NCBI GenBank assembly: GCA_034189725.1
Contig: JAXHUK010000001.1
Coordinates: 1 to 23,732 of the forward strand
Direction of reading: 5' to 3'
Source of the DNA: JAXHUK01 sp034189725
GTDB taxonomy: Bacteria; Chloroflexota; Dehalococcoidia; SZUA-161
DNA length: 23,732 bases
The notes below the pieces were generated by a model. It did not search any database. It was not told where the DNA came from and worked only from the letters and a program-made list of their open reading frames with translations. The translations under genes were made by a program, and so were the position numbers. Shown one piece after another: positions 7,573-15,984 of the stretch (its first letter is position 1; every line of letters starts with the position of its first letter).

Positions 7573-8934
7573 TTACTTTGCTATGTGGTCGAGCCTGGTA
7601 TCGTACGCCTGTATGGCTTTCTCTACTTCTGGCACTATTTTAGAAGTGTTTCCGAACTCCTGTTCCCAGTATTCGTTTTCCACCACAGCCTTGAAGCGGT
7701 CGAACCCCTTCTTTATCATCTTGGTTGTTATCGCTAACCTGGTGCCGCCGAGAAGGAGACAGAGATCAACACGGTCTGCTGTTCTGTTGGAAAGCGTTAG
7801 CTGGAGGACGCTACCTTTAAGGTGTGGAAATGTATCTCGATTCCATTTGTTGAGTTCAGCTCGCAATGTCTCTTCGTGAAGTGATGAGGCTAATCTCTGA
7901 GGTACCTGCACCAATAGATAGGAGAGCATTATAGACTCTTTGTTCACTTCGGCGAGTGGACATGACAACGCGCTTTCCAGTATATTTGCGATGCTGCCGA
8001 AGATCTCCATGCTACGGCCTACTGCCATACAGGGGACAAAGACGGATATGCCCATTGAGCGGCTCATCTTAGCCAGGTACCCCGGGTCTGCCTGGTTTGG
8101 ACTTCCGTTGGTGATGGCACCTGTCAACATTGCTTCCAGATATGATAGGATAGCTTCTCTCGCTATCTCTTCCCCCTTGCTGCCGACGCCCCTGGTTTTC
8201 GTTATCCGATCCTGGTCTACCAGCAGGATCATATCTGCGATTGTGTCGTGATTGCCTTTTATAAGACGGGATAGGGAGCAGTAGGCATTGAAGTGTGCAC
8301 CATCGGGCTCATCTGCCGCAGGCATGAGGGCGGTGACCAGGTTTCTGCTGTGGGGATTGATAGACTTGATACACTGAAGCACGTGAGGGCTGGCACCACT
8401 TCCAGTTCCGCCACCCAGTGCTGATAGCAGGAAGACAGTTTGTGTTGTCGTTGCGGATGTGATGCCAGAACGCCGTAGATAATCATTCAAGGAGGGGTCA
8501 TTGCTTGCGAGATGCTCGCCCAGCCCAAAGTAGCCTATCTGCTTACCGGTCGATGTGTGAAAGACATGCAACGATGGTGGAGGTGACATGTATTTCTTCA
8601 TCGAATTCTTATTACTGTGGTGTATATCTAAAGATTCCTCAGCATCACCGGCAGAGTTGATCATGAGATGGGCGGTTCCTTTCATAGACCTGCCCCATGA
8701 TCGGTAGAAATCATCTATGAGTCTGCAACCCTGGTCTCCGATTCCCAGGAATATCTTTTCCTTTGGAAATGTGACATGTCGTTCCTCTTCAGCAAGGCTT
8801 TTCAGGAGGAGGCCAAGCTCTGCCTCATAGTCGATAAGTGGCAGGCCGCAGTCACAACAACTCTCTGCGCCTTGCGGATTCTGATGATTGTTCGGGCAAC
8901 AGACGATGCCGTTTTCAGAGTATGAAGGTATCAT
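7573..8934 (-). CDS. Zinc-ribbon tubulin/FtsZ-superfamily protein
   Basis: A 453-residue protein. The N terminus has a zinc ribbon of the CPNxH...CxxCG type, with likely ligands Cys13, His17, Cys26 and Cys29 in CCPNNHQNPQGAESCCDCG. A tubulin-like GTPase core follows. A T1-like loop LGIGDQGCRLID spans 63-74, and a clear T4 nucleotide-binding signature ALGGGTGSGA lies at 172-181. A helix with FNAYCSLSRLIKG precedes DMILLVDQDRI, as in the superfamily. The T7 region (NQADPGYLAKM, about 280-290) keeps one Asp but lacks the second Asp of FtsZ's NxDxAD, so GTP hydrolysis on assembly may be altered. No membrane helix is seen. ATG 8934 abuts the upstream gene's TAG directly, which implies translational coupling. 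It is the last gene of the five-gene operon and possibly a partner or regulator of the larger tubulin-like protein. Function is unknown; it is not canonical FtsZ. Confidence 0.78.
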   Translation of the reverse strand: MIPSYSENGIVCCPNNHQNPQGAESCCDCGLPLIDYEAELGLLLKSLAEEERHVTFPKEKIFLGIGDQGCRLIDDFYRSWGRSMKGTAHLMINSAGDAEESLDIHHSNKNSMKKYMSPPPSLHVFHTSTGKQIGYFGLGEHLASNDPSLNDYLRRSGITSATTTQTVFLLSALGGGTGSGASPHVLQCIKSINPHSRNLVTALMPAADEPDGAHFNAYCSLSRLIKGNHDTIADMILLVDQDRITKTRGVGSKGEEIAREAILSYLEAMLTGAITNGSPNQADPGYLAKMSRSMGISVFVPCMAVGRSMEIFGSIANILESALSCPLAEVNKESIMLSYLLVQVPQRLASSLHEETLRAELNKWNRDTFPHLKGSVLQLTLSNRTADRVDLCLLLGGTRLAITTKMIKKGFDRFKAVVENEYWEQEFGNTSKIVPEVEKAIQAYDTRLDHIAK

Positions 8935-9918
8935 CTATGCTAGCCCCGTTTTGATGGTGAGGGAGGACTCGATACTTTGTGCTATAGCGTCTATGAAGTC
9001 TGCGGCATCGGTCACTTCCTGCTCTTCTGATGGGGAGGGTGACTCCTGCATCGACTCGATGGTGATTTTCCGCTCCAGTAGAGATGATAGGGTAACCAAA
9101 CGTGGCCGGGTGTCCTCGATCTTCTCGGTTTCGCCCAACTGCTGCCATAATGGTAGCAGTTTGTACCATCCGACGAATAAGAAGATGTACCGCAGGTCTT
9201 GCCAACTAAGCTGTTGCGAATCATCGAAAACCAGGTCTCCCCACTTCTCGTCGGTGGGAAACTCGCTTTGTAACGAAGTGCCAATGCTCCGCATGGTGTC
9301 TATCACTCCCTGTAATACTGAGACTGCGTCGCGAGACGTGCCTGTTTCGATAAGTGTCTGTACCTGATCTGTAACAGCCAGGTCTGCGTTTGCAGAAAGA
9401 GCACTGGTGATTTCAGCGACTCTGGAGAGGGAGGCATCAACCGCATCCCAATCTTCGATTGTGAGGTCACGTATGATTTGTAGCAGGGTCGCTACGCTCT
9501 CCCATATATCGGAAGCGGTGTTCCAGAGGAATGCCTGGTAGCTGTCCTTCCGTTGCTGCAGTTCGGTTTCCTTTCGCAGTATTTCAAGGTTGTCATTCAG
9601 AAACCGACAAAGACTGACGGCGGTATTGGCTTTGGGCAAGAGCAGCTGGGTTACTGTGTATTCATTATCTTCATCAGCCCATTCTACGATGAGGGTATTG
9701 GCTGATTTGTTGATCTCGGCTGAGGATATCGAGGAGAGGTCCAGGGAAAATGCCTGATTGGGAGATGTGAACAGTCCGCTCTTATTCTCGAATATCAGTC
9801 GCCTGTTGGTGAGCATTAGTTTGCCCTTGCCTATATCCTCATATTGCACGTGCTTTATCTGGACAAGAAGTTTTTCTTCGTCGGTATTGTACAGAATCTT
9901 ATCGGTGTTGTTGCTCAC
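8935..9918 (-). CDS. PH/GRAM-like domain protein of the tubulin-like operon
   Basis: A 327-residue soluble protein. Residues about 14-115 look like a bacterial PH or GRAM domain: beta-rich, with the characteristic GKGKLMLTNRRLIFENKSG, then FSLDLSSISSAEI, TLIVEWADEDNEYTV, and a closing helix (AVSLCRFLNDNLEIL). Domains of this kind often bind phospholipids or membrane-associated partners; that role here is inferred. The rest (about 120-327) is helical and acidic, with no motif I recognise and no membrane segment. The start is GTG at 9918, whose GTGA overlaps the TGA of the preceding gene by 4 bp, and its stop abuts the next ATG. It is therefore translationally coupled on both sides, between the polytopic membrane protein and the zinc-ribbon tubulin-like protein. 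It may link these cytoplasmic components to the membrane. Confidence 0.7.
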   Translation of the reverse strand: MSNNTDKILYNTDEEKLLVQIKHVQYEDIGKGKLMLTNRRLIFENKSGLFTSPNQAFSLDLSSISSAEINKSANTLIVEWADEDNEYTVTQLLLPKANTAVSLCRFLNDNLEILRKETELQQRKDSYQAFLWNTASDIWESVATLLQIIRDLTIEDWDAVDASLSRVAEITSALSANADLAVTDQVQTLIETGTSRDAVSVLQGVIDTMRSIGTSLQSEFPTDEKWGDLVFDDSQQLSWQDLRYIFLFVGWYKLLPLWQQLGETEKIEDTRPRLVTLSSLLERKITIESMQESPSPSEEQEVTDAADFIDAIAQSIESSLTIKTGLA

Positions 9919-12272
9919 TTTAGCGGCTCACTTTGCCCTGTTCTCCTGGAAGGTATACGTCTGAGCGTTCCTAATTTGAGATCGGCTATGACATCGTCTG
10001 GATTCTGGGTGATATACATTTTGAGATATTCCAGTGCATACTTGGGTTTTACGGGGAGTTCCGAACCCATAAGCCCCATATTTGTTCTCAGTTTCTCCTG
10101 GATCATGAACTCGATGTTCGGATAATTAATAAGGAACTCTCTGGTCTGATTATACTGTTTAAGTACGCTTGCCTGACGCTCGATAGCTTGTACGGCCTTG
10201 TTGATGATGCAAAACCGGCTGCTCAAGGTACTTTCAGTCTGGATAGATTCAATGGACCCTAAGAGTTGGAGTACTTCGCCGGAGGCGTGGCTATTTTTCC
10301 CCCAATTATATTTCGCGGGGCACATTCTGTCGTTTTCTGCCTCAATGGTGCGGATGCGATTTTTAAGCTCACTAACTGTATTTGTAGCCATGTCGGCGAG
10401 CTTGCGGCTGTGCTCAACTATGTTGATCATGTCGGCGAGGGTTCGCGAGCCCTGCACCGACTGGGCCATTGTCTTCAATTCTTCCACGGTGTTGTGGTAT
10501 TTGGTTAGTGAATCGGGGTCTCCGATGGATTCAAATATTGGGATCAGGAGGGTTGTTATGACCGCTTTGAAGTCATTAGCCATCGTAGTGACTTTTGTAG
10601 CGAGTTCGACTATGGGACTCTCGATCCTCCCATCGATGATTTTCAGGTCTTCGGAGATTGTCCGTGCGGCCTCTTCGAAGCGTTTTTGCTCAAGAAAGCC
10701 GTGGCCGATATCGATGGTGGTGAGCGAGAACTCGGAGTCGATTTCGTCTTTAATTGTGCTCGCCAGCATATCTCCGACCGAGACAAGATTGGTGGCGAGT
10801 TCTTTGAATGCGTTGTTTAGCTGTGCCTGCTCTTCGATAATTGATTCAAAATCGTTTTTTGCTGATTGAGGTGGCAGCGTTTGGGTCATGTTTTTGATGG
10901 TGGGTATCCCCAGGGCGAGGGCTTCTTTCACTGTTGTCTTATAGCTGCGTCGGGAATCATCGAGATGTTCGAGTAATTTGGTCTTGAGCTGTAATTGTAT
11001 GGTTGGAAGCTGCGCTAACATATCGGAGAATTCAAGGCAACTCGACTCCAGGCTTTGGAGTGCCACGGCGCTTGCACTATCAAGTGTTCCTGATACCTTT
11101 TCTTCATATTGCTCTATGGCAGCTCGTTCGTCGCTGAATTCTTTGCTACTACAGACTAAGGATGCTTGTTTGATATATTTCTTTGTTTTATCCAGGAGAT
11201 CAAAAAGCTCAATCGAGAGACGGGTGAGTTCGTTTCTCAGCTTTACTTTAAGGTCGCGTTTACAAAACCAACTCTCTATGATGAATCCCAGAGTACCCAG
11301 GATTATCATAGCGACTGTGAGCGTGATGACGTTGATCCAGTTATCGAATCCTGTGTAATATCCGAGCGGATTTTGCAGCAGTTGCAATGGTACCAAAAAC
11401 ACTAACTCGATACTTAATAGCGAAAGCAACGGCACCAGGCTGCGAAGCACGATTCTATTCTCGCGTATCCGTTTTGACAGATTGAGTAGTGTCGGAATTG
11501 CAACGATGGCTGCTGTCAATGCTAGAATCAGGACTATTCCACTCCATTTTTTGATGAAGTATATAGAGAAACCTGAGAAACTGCTGAAATCGCTATTTAG
11601 CTGGCCGCTAAATGCGGCCTGGAGCGAGTTAAGGTCGAGACGATTCAGAACGGGCTGCCGGGCGTAGTCTACGGCGAGATATATAGGGACAGGCTCGCCC
11701 GAAGCGAGAGGGGTTTCAATCAGGAATAGAAAGGGCATATAGAAAATGAGGAATGTCAGTAGTCCCCATTCTCCACTGGCGGCAGAACCTTTTAAGCGAA
11801 GTAACGTGATACCTCCGAGTAGGGGTAATGAGAGGACAAAGTAGGGAGTGAGCATGAGCGCTCCGGCTGCTGCTCCTGCAGCAGCCCCCAGGGCTGCGCC
11901 CGGCATTTTACTCAAGCCCAATGGAAGGATAAATGCTATCAATATCAGGATACCCATGATCCATATTGTTGTTCCCAGTTGATACGAATAAGCGGGAGCG
12001 GCGATAAGCAGGAGTAAAGAGAGGGCTACTGCCGGCCAGCGATATGCAACTATTGCGGGGATAAAAGCAAGGAATATCGCTATCGCTAGTGGGTAAAAGG
12101 GCAGCATATAGTAGACGAGTAAAGAGGTAATGAGAAAAATGAACGAGGTTGCTACCTTGCCTAGCATGGTTCGGAATGCATCTTCATTGCTTTCGAACAA
12201 ACATCTATACTGCAGTAGCCCTTGCTCCGTTGGTCGCTCTTCTGCTTGCAGGTGCGGTAATGTAGTTTCCAT
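9915..12272 (-). CDS. Polytopic membrane protein with long helical cytoplasmic tail
   Basis: A 785-residue protein I cannot assign to a named family. The N-terminal half has about ten hydrophobic segments, approximately at 42-58, 60-78, 81-96, 102-118, 124-141 (an Ala/Gly-rich GAALGAAAGAAAGA helix), 143-158, 170-188, 244-264, 275-299 and 312-333. A hydrophilic loop of about 55 residues lies after the seventh. From about 340 to 785 the protein is soluble and almost entirely helical with heptad-like character (KLRNELTRLSIELFDLLDKTKKY, IVEHSRKLADMATNTVSELKNRIRTIEAEN), resembling coiled-coil or chemoreceptor-like signalling rods. No transporter signature or ATP-binding motif is seen. The gene starts 48 bp after the 903-residue tubulin-like gene and overlaps the PH-like gene by 4 bp. 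It may be the membrane platform to which the tubulin-like proteins attach (inference). Confidence 0.75.
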   Translation of the reverse strand: METTLPHLQAEERPTEQGLLQYRCLFESNEDAFRTMLGKVATSFIFLITSLLVYYMLPFYPLAIAIFLAFIPAIVAYRWPAVALSLLLLIAAPAYSYQLGTTIWIMGILILIAFILPLGLSKMPGAALGAAAGAAAGALMLTPYFVLSLPLLGGITLLRLKGSAASGEWGLLTFLIFYMPFLFLIETPLASGEPVPIYLAVDYARQPVLNRLDLNSLQAAFSGQLNSDFSSFSGFSIYFIKKWSGIVLILALTAAIVAIPTLLNLSKRIRENRIVLRSLVPLLSLLSIELVFLVPLQLLQNPLGYYTGFDNWINVITLTVAMIILGTLGFIIESWFCKRDLKVKLRNELTRLSIELFDLLDKTKKYIKQASLVCSSKEFSDERAAIEQYEEKVSGTLDSASAVALQSLESSCLEFSDMLAQLPTIQLQLKTKLLEHLDDSRRSYKTTVKEALALGIPTIKNMTQTLPPQSAKNDFESIIEEQAQLNNAFKELATNLVSVGDMLASTIKDEIDSEFSLTTIDIGHGFLEQKRFEEAARTISEDLKIIDGRIESPIVELATKVTTMANDFKAVITTLLIPIFESIGDPDSLTKYHNTVEELKTMAQSVQGSRTLADMINIVEHSRKLADMATNTVSELKNRIRTIEAENDRMCPAKYNWGKNSHASGEVLQLLGSIESIQTESTLSSRFCIINKAVQAIERQASVLKQYNQTREFLINYPNIEFMIQEKLRTNMGLMGSELPVKPKYALEYLKMYITQNPDDVIADLKLGTLRRIPSRRTGQSEPLK

Positions 12273-12320
12273 ATTCGGTCATCTACCAATGCAGGTGGCA
12301 TAATGGCGTTAAGAATCAAG

Positions 12321-15032
12321 TTACGGTGTAGCTTTAATAATAGCTGAAGAGTTCCTCGGGGACTCTCCGTTTACGTTTGTGTAAATGCCGTGCTCCAGAA
12401 GGAATGAATGTGATAGCGTTCTATCATCCGGGGTCGTTTGGTCGTATATTTGTTTCATCTCCTGGAAGCATTCAAGGCACCCTGGTTCAGCCTTAGCCGC
12501 GATCACCATGAATCTCACTGTCCAGGGATCGGTAGAATCTATCTCACGTATGGCGATGCTTCTTGAAGCATCTTCCTTCACATAGCCAGATAAGGTAGCC
12601 CGTACGTCGGCAGCCAGGTCGTGGTCCCAAATACCACGCGGTGACACTACCGCAAACCAGATATAGTCTGTCTTATACTCCTGTGTCAGTCCCATTACTC
12701 CGGGGACTCTGAATATGCCGAGTACACTTGCCAGGTATTCTTTGAGGTGATCCTTGTCTATGATGTCCCTGAGAATAGTTTCGTGGGACAACGAGGCCTC
12801 GTCTTCCATCAGAATCCTCTGCATGAGTCTCAGTTGTACATCCTCGGTCAATTCGGCAGTACGATCGTAGAATCCCTTGTCTCTTACCATCTCGTTCATT
12901 TTTTCGTAGTGCTCGTTGGCCATTTCTGTTATGGAAGCGAGGAGCTTGCGATAGTCTGAGTTGACCTCGAATCGCCTCTCAATGCTGGAATACTCCGTCA
13001 TTTTCTCCTGAACTTTAGTTAGCTCATCGCTTAACAGTGATAGTTCCTCATTGATAGCTGTTAAGGCATGATCCAGCTTCTTTGCTTTTTCCTCCCAGAG
13101 CTTTTTCTTATTGCCGAAGATAAATTTGAGCTTTACTTCCTGTGCTTCCTTGATAGCGCGGTTTCTCTCAACCTGTTTCGCCTTTTGACTGAGTTCCAGA
13201 TTGTTGAGAGTAGACGTGTGTCGTGCAATCTCTTCCTCCAACACTCTTCGCACCCGGCGGCAGTTGACGAGAAGTGAATCTACCCCCTTGAGCTGTGTGA
13301 CCGAAGGAGTGAACATGGAGGATAGTAGTGAGAACAGGACCACTAACTCCGGATTTATGATCCGTTCCACCTTTGTTAGTGCGAGTTGCTGCTCCTCACT
13401 ACGTTCACTCTTCAGGAGTTGTTTCTGCAGCTTATCGGAAAGTTTCTTGGTTTCGAGGTAGAGTCTCAGGCTGACCAGATAGTCACGTATCATAGATGCG
13501 AGATCAAGCACGTCACTGACCAGTTGCCCTTCTTTGGCGGTTAGTTGCTGTGCGCTGGGCAAACTGTCCCTCAGGTTATCAAGGATATCATCTACTTTGT
13601 CGAGGAATTCATTATAGTTCTTGGAGATACAACTTGCGAGGTTGATAATCATGGATGACTGTTCACGGATCAGTGCCTCCATCGTCCCCTCGGTCGCTCC
13701 CAAGCCTATTGCCATCACCGGCTGTTTTAGTTCATCAACCTGTGCTTTAATCGAGTCATCTACTCCCTTGAGGTGCATTATGTAGTCTGCTTCTAAGGAA
13801 CGGTCAGCATTGATCAGGTTGTTCACTGCTTCATCGAAGTTCTCAGCGCTGAAGCTGCCCTTCTCGATTAATATCTGGCGGTAGACCTCCCTCAGGTCTT
13901 GATAGCAGATGTTGAGTATTTTACTGACACCGCCAACTTCTGTTGGATGTGTTCCTCCGTAAACTTCTTTCTTCTCCCGCCTGAGAGCCCGGATTTTATC
14001 CAGTTTTTCCAGGTATATTCTGGTGAGTTCGATGAATTCGGTAACGGGGTAGCTGACCTTGATTGTGGAAAGGACATGGAGCCATTTACCGTCCATATCG
14101 AGATTGGCTCCTATGTTGCTCAGAAGGTCTGCCAAATCGAAGTTAAGGGAGTTCATCAGTATGTCAACGACAGCGTCGTCGATGAGAAGTTTGGCATCTA
14201 TCAAATTGGCAGTCTTGCTGTATGCTGGCCCAAGGGGCATAACGAGAAAGCCACTGAATGGGTTTTCGTAGGTGCTGCCGAATCTTTCGATTATATTAGC
14301 ATTGTTCTGCTTGTCGATTAGCAGGCCGTTCTCGGTAATAGCGCTATATGCCGATGTTCCCTTTGCTGGGGGGTCATCACCGGTGCACGGCAGCACACAT
14401 AGACCGATTATAGGCACGCCGCTACCGACTTTCCTCCGTAAATGCCTGGTGAAGTCCATTACCATGCCGCTTCCACTACCACCGCCCAGACCATAGATGA
14501 CGAAGATCACTGGCTGGATTGTGGACGTGAAAACATGCTCCTTAAAGCCGTCCATATAGTTGTCCAATAATCTCAGGTGGTGGTAATTGAGCCCGTATAT
14601 GGCTTTCGAAAGGGCTCTCCTGCGGCCTACGCCACCAGCTAACGGCGGTATATCGGTTGATGAACCCAGCCAGGGTTGATAGTTTTCGGGAACGGTAACG
14701 CCTTCCCGGCTGAGATACTCCGGGTATTTGTTTATGAAGTCGAACATACTTTCTGGTGTTGGGAATTTTACCGATTTGGCGGTTACCGAAATTTTATCCG
14801 AAGGAATGCCTTGTTCTCTTAGTTCTTCTGAAAGGTCTTTTGCTGAAACCTCCAGGCTTTGGATGTCATGATCTGCCACGTCGATAGCCAGGCATGACAT
14901 GCGAAAGCCTTCTTTCTTGAGCAGGGGTATAAGCCCCTTGCGGTTGTTGATGAATGATTCTACTATGTTTACACCGGCACCGCCCAGTCCTACGAGTTGT
15001 ATGGCTGAATTGTAGCTTCTTACATGGCTCAT
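12321..15032 (-). CDS. Large tubulin/FtsZ-superfamily GTPase with coiled coils
   Basis: A 903-residue protein whose first 330 residues carry the main tubulin/FtsZ GTPase motifs. T1 is QLVGLGGAGVNIVESF (12-27), T4 is GLGGGSGSGMV (181-191), and an FtsZ-like T7 loop NFDLADLLSNIG (297-308) has both catalytic Asp residues (299 and 302) in the NxDxAD arrangement. In FtsZ this T7 loop completes the active site of the neighbouring subunit, so polymer-coupled GTP hydrolysis is plausible. After the core come helical regions with predicted coiled coils (about 515-555 and 592-715), then a C-terminal alpha/beta region (about 760-880). Canonical FtsZ is about 350-400 residues, has no such coils, and ends in a short FtsA/ZipA-binding peptide that is absent here. 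The start is ATG 15032, with a strong GGGAGGTGA site inside the end of the preceding gene, 4 bp away. No membrane helix is seen. Confidence 0.82.
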   Translation of the reverse strand: MSHVRSYNSAIQLVGLGGAGVNIVESFINNRKGLIPLLKKEGFRMSCLAIDVADHDIQSLEVSAKDLSEELREQGIPSDKISVTAKSVKFPTPESMFDFINKYPEYLSREGVTVPENYQPWLGSSTDIPPLAGGVGRRRALSKAIYGLNYHHLRLLDNYMDGFKEHVFTSTIQPVIFVIYGLGGGSGSGMVMDFTRHLRRKVGSGVPIIGLCVLPCTGDDPPAKGTSAYSAITENGLLIDKQNNANIIERFGSTYENPFSGFLVMPLGPAYSKTANLIDAKLLIDDAVVDILMNSLNFDLADLLSNIGANLDMDGKWLHVLSTIKVSYPVTEFIELTRIYLEKLDKIRALRREKKEVYGGTHPTEVGGVSKILNICYQDLREVYRQILIEKGSFSAENFDEAVNNLINADRSLEADYIMHLKGVDDSIKAQVDELKQPVMAIGLGATEGTMEALIREQSSMIINLASCISKNYNEFLDKVDDILDNLRDSLPSAQQLTAKEGQLVSDVLDLASMIRDYLVSLRLYLETKKLSDKLQKQLLKSERSEEQQLALTKVERIINPELVVLFSLLSSMFTPSVTQLKGVDSLLVNCRRVRRVLEEEIARHTSTLNNLELSQKAKQVERNRAIKEAQEVKLKFIFGNKKKLWEEKAKKLDHALTAINEELSLLSDELTKVQEKMTEYSSIERRFEVNSDYRKLLASITEMANEHYEKMNEMVRDKGFYDRTAELTEDVQLRLMQRILMEDEASLSHETILRDIIDKDHLKEYLASVLGIFRVPGVMGLTQEYKTDYIWFAVVSPRGIWDHDLAADVRATLSGYVKEDASRSIAIREIDSTDPWTVRFMVIAAKAEPGCLECFQEMKQIYDQTTPDDRTLSHSFLLEHGIYTNVNGESPRNSSAIIKATP

Positions 15033-15036
15033 AGGG

Positions 15037-15984
15037 TCACCTCCCGCTGATTCTGTCGATTTGTTCTTTTACGTGCTCGATGTCTCTCGCAAGTTGTTTA
15101 TCGATTTTTGTGGCCTTGACTGAGAGGACATCCAGTCTCCCTGCTTCTTCATCGACCTGATGACGAATGAAGCTCACACTGGCTCTGGCCCGAAGGAAAA
15201 GTGCTATCAAGGCGATCGCAATGATTGCCAGCACGACAATAATAATTATATAGGGTAGGGATGAGCTTTCTGATATTGGAGTGGGTAAACCTGAAGAGGT
15301 ACTGGGTATAGTATTCAACAAATTAATAGCGTTTTGGACATATCCCTGGTTGCTGAGGTTTTCCGCCTGGTCTATAACACTATGCGCAAATGAAGCATAT
15401 TTGGCTTCGGTTGTGGTTGTCTGCAGAAGGTTGTTCTTTTCGGTAAGTATTTGCTGATAGGTATCGATCGCCTGATCTTTGACCTGTATGGTAACATCAT
15501 CCAGCGTCTCTGTCCCAAGATATAGCTTCACCAGTGAGGCTTCTTTGATAAAATGCAGGTAGTCACCGTTGGGTAGCTGTTCTGAGGTGTAGTCTGAGGG
15601 TATGGCTCCGGTCAATTTGAACTGAGCAATCCCTTTAACGATATCGAAATCTATGGAAGATTGGCCTGGTTGAAATGTTTCTGTGTCTACTCCAGGATAA
15701 TCGTTTTCCAGACTCCAGTATGCAGCCTGCACCTTCTCCAACGGAGTAGAAAGGGTCAACGTAGTGTTGGCGAGGTCGACTGAAACATTAACGTCGAGTG
15801 ATATTACGTAGGTAGCACCAGCCATCAGCGTACCATTGGTCATGTCGCTGCCATCGATGTTCTTAACCGTATAGGATTCTATGATGGCCAGTGAGGGAGT
15901 CTGGGCATAGGTTGTAGCTGGCCCCAGGATCATTGTTGAGATTAAAAAGAGAATTAATAGTGCGAGGATACGCGTTCGTCTCAT
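15037..15984 (-). CDS. Exported, C-terminally membrane-anchored protein, first gene of the tubulin-like operon
   Basis: A 315-residue protein. I chose ATG 15984 over an in-frame TTG at 16020 because AAAGGAG lies 8 nt before it and the signal peptide then starts at once (MRRTRILALLILFLISTMIL, likely cleaved after TTYA at residue 27). An extracytoplasmic region of about 215 residues follows. Its first half is beta-rich (YVISLDVNVSVDLANTTLTL) and its second half helical (IDTYQQILTEKNNLLQ onward). A Ser/Thr/Pro linker leads to a single transmembrane helix (about 244-265), and a cytoplasmic tail of about 50 residues has coiled-coil character (VKATKIDKQLARDIEHVKEQI). The topology, outside domain to inside coil, suits a receptor or anchor that could contact the cytoplasmic coiled-coil partners. 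No family is recognised. It leads the operon, with a strong promoter-like site about 170 bp upstream. Confidence 0.72.
   Translation of the reverse strand: MRRTRILALLILFLISTMILGPATTYAQTPSLAIIESYTVKNIDGSDMTNGTLMAGATYVISLDVNVSVDLANTTLTLSTPLEKVQAAYWSLENDYPGVDTETFQPGQSSIDFDIVKGIAQFKLTGAIPSDYTSEQLPNGDYLHFIKEASLVKLYLGTETLDDVTIQVKDQAIDTYQQILTEKNNLLQTTTTEAKYASFAHSVIDQAENLSNQGYVQNAINLLNTIPSTSSGLPTPISESSSLPYIIIIVVLAIIAIALIALFLRARASVSFIRHQVDEEAGRLDVLSVKATKIDKQLARDIEHVKEQIDRISGR

Noticed and set aside
10198..10869. Plus-strand open frame of 223 codons inside the polytopic membrane protein gene
   Set aside because: It is antisense to a well-supported coding sequence with clear membrane helices, has no ribosome binding site, and shows composition typical of a reverse-frame shadow.
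12321..15032. Canonical cell-division ftsZ
   Set aside because: Much too long, carries extended coiled coils, lacks the C-terminal FtsA/ZipA-binding peptide, and has no division genes around it.
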